A stretch of DNA of 64,000 nt, from the NCBI GenBank assembly GCA_905250125.1, contig CAJNOL010001176.1:1-64000 (forward strand). Reading direction: 5' to 3'. Made by a program: the position numbers and the translations under genes. Position 1 is the first letter of the stretch; each line of letters starts with the position of its first letter. The DNA comes from Rotaria sordida (Eukaryota; Rotifera; Eurotatoria; Philodinida; Philodinidae). Positions 58,800 through 64,000 of the stretch are shown here, piece by piece. A model generated the notes under the pieces. It was not told the DNA's origin. It saw only the letters and a program-made list of their open reading frames with translations, and did not search any database.

Positions 58800-58950
58800 T
58801 CCACTGTAAAATATTTCTTTTATATTGCTATCTTACTATATATATACTCACTCTTATTTATTCTGAAACATTTCTTTGATATCACTATCTTAGTATATTT
58901 ATTGCTGCGTTTATTCTAAAACATCTCTTTGACATCTACATCTCTCCAAA
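58800..58950. repeat. Degenerate tandem repeat, ~55-59 bp period
   Basis: Three diverged units start CTGTAAAATATTTCTTT (58803), CTGAAACATTTCTTTGAT (58862) and CTAAAACATCTCTTTGAC (58916), each followed by a TATCTTA(C/G)TATAT-like segment or its remnant. Confidence 0.5.
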
Positions 58951-60418
58951 AAATCGTTATAAAAATGTTTCCTCGTCTCAACTTACATCGATATTATCAA
59001 AAAATATTCAGCAATACATTAAATTACATTGAGCCACATTATGAAAGATTACAACAATATGACGAGAAAAACATCAAAAAAACATATTAAAATGTGTTAG
59101 AACACATTATTAAAAAATGCATTAAAATACATTATGAAAAACCACATTACAACGCATTACGAACAACTATCACAAATGCATTACATTGCATTAAAAACAA
59201 ACCAACATCAAACCAATACCAATAATCTGACTTGTTACTCCCGCAGTGTCGAGTTATTTTCCCTACAACTATATAAAGTATACCTCATTGTTCCTGCAAC
59301 ATCCACCCATTTTCACAGCATCCAATAACTTATTTCCTACAACTATATTCAATTGCTCCCATATATAGAAACTACATAAAAAATCGCTTGAAAAAGACAA
59401 TTCGAAAGGCCTCGCGTTATTCATATTAATATTCTTCTTACTATTACTCTTCCTTTTGTCTTTTTTTCTCCTTCTTCTCTTATTATTTTTCTATTATATT
59501 ACAAATAATAAAAGTATTAAAAAATAAATAAATAAAAAATAAAAGACAAAAGAATCATTATATTGTTATTTATTTTTGTTCGTTATTATTCTCATTTATT
59601 ATTATATATATATATATAAATAACACAATTGTGATGACTTGTCAAAATAGAAAGAAATAGCTAAATATGAAAACATTAACTAGTCGAGAAAGTATAACCT
59701 ATGGAAAAATGGCCAGCACCTTCAAACATATCTCATAAATAATAGGAAATAGATGACTTTAATCAAAAGGGCTTCATTTTTCTAATGGGAAGAAATTGTG
59801 AAATCTCCTACGTGGTAGAGCTTCATGTGCTCCATCACCGGTAGAAATATCAGAGCAATTGATGGTTGGCGCATAAAATGCGATTGACCAACATTTTGAT
59901 AACAAAACAGAAAAAAGGACAAAGCAGACTTATTTAATGGTATTTCAGAAGTTCTTATAGGATTGACGAAAATTCCTGAAATTTTGTGTGCAGAAGGACA
60001 ATACCTTAATAGTTATAATTAGAAAAATAAGAGGTCGAAAGTCTCAAAAATTGAAATGCAAAAGTCAGTTTTACTAAGAAAACCACCTGAAAATTGATAA
60101 AAAAATCACTAATAAAAGTTATCAAAAATTTCGTTAGTATTTTGATTATGTGTATAGGAAAAAGAGATCAAATTTAGCTGGAAATTTTAGGGAATACTAA
60201 ACTCACTACCGTGTAAGACATAAAAAATCAGCGAATCTTGAAATGTCACTCCATCGTCGAAGTGTGAGTCTCGTAGAAACTCACTCTTAAATATTTTTTT
60301 AAAGTATCCACCACAACTGTTCTGTGAGTGTCTGCAATAGTCTTCCGTTCACCCATACTCGAGCACTGTCGCGTTTTCGTTTTTCTTCTTTTTATTTGAT
60401 TCAGTTTTTTTGGACGTT

Positions 60419-60628
60419 CTGGTGTGGGTGTGGGTGTGGGTGGGTGTGGGTGTGGGTGTAGGTGGGTGTGGGTATGTGTGTGGGTGTGGGNNNNNNNNNN
60501 GTGGGTATGTGTGTGGGTGTGGGTGTAGGTGGGTGTGGGTATGTGTGCGGGTGTGATTGTGGATGTGTTATCAACCATACATCCACACCCCACACGCACA
60601 CCCCACACCCCACACCCACACCCTTCAA
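60419..60628. repeat. Telomere-like palindrome E (largest; contains assembly gap)
   Basis: A G-rich half of about 145 bp made of TGTGGG and variants (TGTAGG, TATGTG, GTGGGTGGG) includes ten Ns at 60491-60500. A spacer TGTTATCAACCATACA follows, then a C-rich half (60580-60626) CACACCCCACACG... ending CACACCCTTC. Sequence on the two sides of the gap is nearly identical, so the gap probably hides a longer tandem array. Confidence 0.8.
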
Positions 60629-62545
60629 AAGTATCTATTGCAAAGAAAAAATATTTTATGTAAAAACATTTATATTTTATATATAATCAAAATCAGAGAA
60701 ACACCTTCTGTTTCTATTTTCATCTATGAATATTCTACATTGATGCTGAATATGACAAAAAAACCAAGACTAAAGCAGTCAGAATCTTGATTAAACAACG
60801 TTATTATGCTAAGGAATTGTGTTGTCTCATCAACGCGAAGATCTATATGTAGAAGCAATAGAATTAGATTGGGGAGATCCTTCTTTCTCCTATTCAGTTA
60901 TCAAGATGAGTCTGGATGCATGAGTGTCTTGCTGGACAACAACCAACACACACACACACCCTCTTGGATGAAAAAAATTCGACTTAAAACTTCTGAAACC
61001 GACCACAGATTTCGATTTCTTGACTCAGATTACCTTTGATTAAACTTTTAAAAAAATGATTATTTTTCTAAAAATCCCTTTGCTGAGAAAAAGAATCCAA
61101 CCTAAAATTTTGGAAAACGGAATACAAATTATGATTTACAACCTCGATTATTTTTGTCGAACTTTATATAAAGTCAATATTTTGGTAAGAAAAACCTTTC
61201 TTTGATAAGAAAGATACAACTCAAAAGTTCTAAAAATCGATAACAGATTTGCATTTCCCGAGACGAATTGCCTTTGCTCAAATTTTATAAAAAAAAATAT
61301 TATTTTCTTTAAAAAAAAGCCTTTCCTTGATGAAAAAACCAAGTCAAAATTTTTAAAAACTGACCTCAGGTTTACATTCCTCGACTTCTATTACTTTTGA
61401 TCTAACTTTATAAATTACGGTTACGACTATACATATGTACACGTGACTGTACATGTGGATGCAAAGAAACATAGATACATGCATGTAAACAAACTTAGTT
61501 TATTTTTATGCATATGACCCTCCTTTTAGTCGAGGGAGTATGTTGTATTGATTATTGTTGAAAATACGATATAGACACAAAGAATTGGTGCTTTAGAAAT
61601 ATTTTTTCCTTTCTTACTCTGGTCATTCCATATGGAAAGAGTTTCTCGGTATAAACAACTTCAATATCAGTCGAAGTATGTATAGATGACGGCATTATCT
61701 TTGTTTCAGTAACATTATACTTAAGGTCTTCTTCAAAAAAAAATGTCATTTTTTTGTCAGAATGACTGAAATTAAGATAAATGCAGGGAAAGATAGCCCG
61801 TGATCTAATCCCTCATAAACGGCAAAAATTTTTGCTCGGTATCTCATTTTTTCCAAAAATTTTTGAAGATTTTCACTATTCTCTATTCGAAAAATAAGCT
61901 GTTTTCGAAAAAAACGGAAAATCATTTCCGTTTTTTCTCTTTTAATAGGTTTTCTATCGCATCTTCAAGAATCCTTAAAGGAGCTTCATTGTAGCCAATA
62001 GGTTTTTTTTTTGTTTGAAAGAGCGCGGAAAGCTGCAGTGCCTATGAGAGCCTATTTTTTAAATGAAGGTTTGTTACTCGTATACTGACCAGAACTTTTA
62101 CAATTAGAGCACCATGTTTCTTAGGGTTTTTCGAATAATTGAACTTGTCCATACTTTTCTCCGCTTGAAAGATAAGAGTTTCTAAAAAACGGCTCTCAAA
62201 GACACTACATTCTGCCATGCTCTTTCGAACAAAAATAAATTAAATATATAGACTGAAAATCACAGAGAATTTTTGAAGACGAATTGAGCTATTTATTTTT
62301 ATCCTTGCCTGACCAATATCTTCTTCACAGGCCATAGTATAGAGCTGAAAATTTCATGTGATTCCAGTGTACTTGGCCTGAGATCAACTTTTAAGGGAGC
62401 CTTAAGCAGAGCAACAAGTGAGAATAAGGGACATTTCCACTAAAGATATTTACTCTGAAGGATATTTTTTCAAGGATGAATATCCAAGAGCATTTAGTAA
62501 AGCACATTTTCCCATGTACTCCTTTCCCCCATTATTTGTGTGCGC
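60629..62545. other. Gene-free region with a dispersed repeat
   Basis: No gene recognised. The segment about 60940-61400 has three loosely repeated units built on AAACTTCTGAAAACCGA...-like words with A/T runs. 61750-62250 is the second copy of the repeat at 9515-10020. Confidence 0.45.
61750..62250. repeat. Dispersed repeat family, copy 2
   Basis: Same order of shared landmarks as 9515-10020: GTCAGAATGA...GAAATTAAGATAAATGCA, AAAATAAGCTGTTTT, TTTGTTTGAAA and TTAGGGTTTTTCGAATAA. Diverged by substitutions and indels. Confidence 0.55.
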
Positions 62546-63050
62546 AATCAAAATTAATGAAGGTTTGATTGACGAATAGTGTAATATATGTAAACGCAAT
62601 TTTGTAATGATAAACATCAAGGAATGTTTGATAAACGAACGAGATTATGCCTCAATCAATCACTGCCATATTGAAGATGACAGCTTACCTTGAATGTATG
62701 TATATTCTTTCTGTCATTACCGTTGCTTATCGCACATTCGTGTTTTCTCTAATTATATGTGATGCAATCAAAATTAATGAAGGTTTAATTGACGTATAGT
62801 GTAATGTATGTATGTGCAATTTTGTTTTGAAAAATATCAAGGAGTGTTTCACAAACGAACGAAATTATGCCTCAATCAATCACTGTTATATCGAAGATGA
62901 CAGCTTACCTTGAATGCATGTACATTCTTTCCATCATTACTTTTGCTTATCGCGCATTCATGCTTTCTCTAATTAGATGTGATGTAATCAGAATTAACGA
63001 AGGTTTAATTGACGTATAGTGTAATATGCGTATGCGTAATTTTGTAGGTA
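62546..63050. repeat. 220-bp tandem repeat (satellite-like), about 2.3 copies
   Basis: Units begin AATCAAAATTAATGAAGGTT at 62546, the same at 62766, and AATCAGAATTAACGAAGGTT at 62986, so the period is exactly 220 bp twice. Units differ by scattered substitutions. The array ends about 65 bp into the third unit. Bases just before 62546 resemble the end of a unit, so the array may once have started earlier. Confidence 0.85.
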
Positions 63051-63293
63051 AAAATAGTTTTTTTTCTTCAAATAAAAATAGATACTGAAAACTTAGTAAT
63101 TAAGATAAAAACATGGAGAAACAAAAACGAAGCGTTTGGGCATGACTTTGCTATTTTGTAACGAGTTTGAATGTTCGATGTCTGTTCTGCCGGTCATAGT
63201 TCCTAAAAATTTAAGACATGATACACTATCATAAAGATAGTTTCTGATAATATAATATGATGTCTTAACTGTTTTATTCAAATTTTTTACTAG

Positions 63294-63488
63294 CGTCAAG
63301 AGAATGGTATACGCAAGTCAGCACGACAGCAGGCGAAAACCAAATCCTTGAAGTCATTTTCATTCTCAGAAGAAGAAGAAAACAACAACAGAAAGATGGA
63401 CAAAGCTCACTTCAAAGATTGGTGGAAAATAATTGCGATGCAGCAAACTAAGAGAAAGAAAAATGATTGTTTTGTTATTGTTTATTGA
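63294..63488 (+). CDS. Possible isolated exon, basic protein
   Basis: After a pyrimidine-rich TTTTTTACTAG acceptor, a 64-codon frame reads with a protein-like composition: basic start (ENGIRKSARQQAKTKSLKS), an acidic EEEENNN patch, then DKAHFKDWWKIIAM and a stop. No upstream exon was found, and the protein is not recognised. It may be a gene remnant or a chance frame. Confidence 0.22.
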   Translation, partial: RQENGIRKSARQQAKTKSLKSFSFSEEEENNNRKMDKAHFKDWWKIIAMQQTKRKKNDCFVIVY

Positions 63489-64000
63489 AGAGACATGTTA
63501 GTTGAAAGAACTAACAATGCGAACGACAAATAATCAGAACATGCAGTTGTTTCTCTTTTTTGCAGAATAATATGAAGACAATCTTGAGAAAGAGAAGAGA
63601 ATAGTGTTTGGGGACTAAGATTGTGCACTTGAAGCAATGAACGATTCATTACTCTTTAATTTTTGCGTAAAGACCAATGCAGAGTAAATGCGATTTTGAT
63701 GAGAAGTCTTGAAGAAGAGGATCGAAATCTCGAATGCGACAGTCCAGAGTTCTTCTAATTCTATCAAAAGAATATTCTAGAAACTCATACTCGCACCCTC
63801 AAAATGAGACTTATAATAAGTTAAATATGTGATTTTGGGTTTATGAACAAAAAACGATACGTTATCGTTGATTATTGTAGATATTTAATGCCGTTCTCAA
63901 GAAACTAACCAGAGTATGTTTTTGGGTCGCATATTTTATTCGAATTGAAAATTGTGAAAAATACAAAAAAACAAAATACAGAAGAACACAATTGAGAATA
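63489..64000. other. Right edge, nothing recognised
   Basis: Purine-rich AT-biased DNA without motifs, repeats or open frames of note. Confidence 0.5.

Larger units (their letters stand above)
56708..60418. other. Gene-free region with foldback and degenerate tandem repeats
   Basis: No credible gene. It contains a foldback element at 57045-57805, a degenerate tandem array around 58803-58950 and a CATTA-rich stretch at about 59010-59200. Long AT-rich filler separates them. Confidence 0.5.

Noticed and set aside
60246-60790. Several open frames through the telomere-like block (His/Thr/Pro or Gly/Val/Cys repeats)
   Set aside because: Repeat-encoded in every frame because the hexamers lack stops; they cross an assembly gap.
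62546-63050. CRISPR-like array
   Set aside because: Units are 220 bp and fully repeated with no unique spacers; this is a tandem satellite in eukaryotic DNA.

Overview
The window looks like AT-rich nuclear DNA of a small invertebrate, most likely a bdelloid rotifer. Three things point that way. Genes have many short GT-AG introns and animal-type proteins (7TM receptor, TTLL6-like glutamylase, CYP4-type P450, NAP1). TGTGGG/CCCACA blocks, the repeat reported for bdelloid telomeres, occur at five or more internal sites. Nine of eleven genes have a 3' splice-site-like AG just before the start codon, as expected with spliced-leader trans-splicing (known in rotifers) or 5' UTR introns. The genus cannot be read from the sequence. 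All exon joins were made by eye; ten of the eleven models are spliced, and their exon lengths sum to multiples of three.

Layout. 1-2045: no gene seen. 2046-4283 (+): peptide-type GPCR. 4284-12020: gene-poor, with a short inverted-repeat element, a 400-bp dispersed repeat and a telomere-like palindrome. 12021-15051 (+): two-TM cysteine-rich membrane protein. 15674-16410 (-): GNAT acetyltransferase, flanked on both sides by telomere-like palindromes. 17531-18132 (+): small secreted cysteine-rich protein whose last codons lie inside another such palindrome. 18133-22392: no gene. 22393-32969 (+): 16-exon TTLL6/13-like polyglutamylase whose introns hold several foldback elements. 34522-45034 (-): HAPSTR1, CYP4-type P450 and ZCCHC4 in tight head-to-tail order (gaps of 189 and 77 bp), possibly an operon. 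45365-47560 (+): NAP1L1, divergent from HAPSTR1. 48992-49753 (-): unrecognised Ser/Thr/Asn-rich protein, divergent from 50322-56707 (+): TPR-SET protein resembling a family best known from fungi. 56708-64000: no confident gene; foldback, degenerate tandem repeats, the largest telomere-like block (with an N gap) and a 220-bp satellite.

The genes look like mixed housekeeping and signalling loci, not one pathway. The strongest unusual signals are (1) the recurrent palindromes built as 5'-(TGTGGG)n-spacer-(CCCACA)n-3', the geometry of two fused telomere ends, and (2) the HAPSTR1-CYP-ZCCHC4 array, in which the first gene lacks a start-proximal acceptor and the two downstream genes have one.
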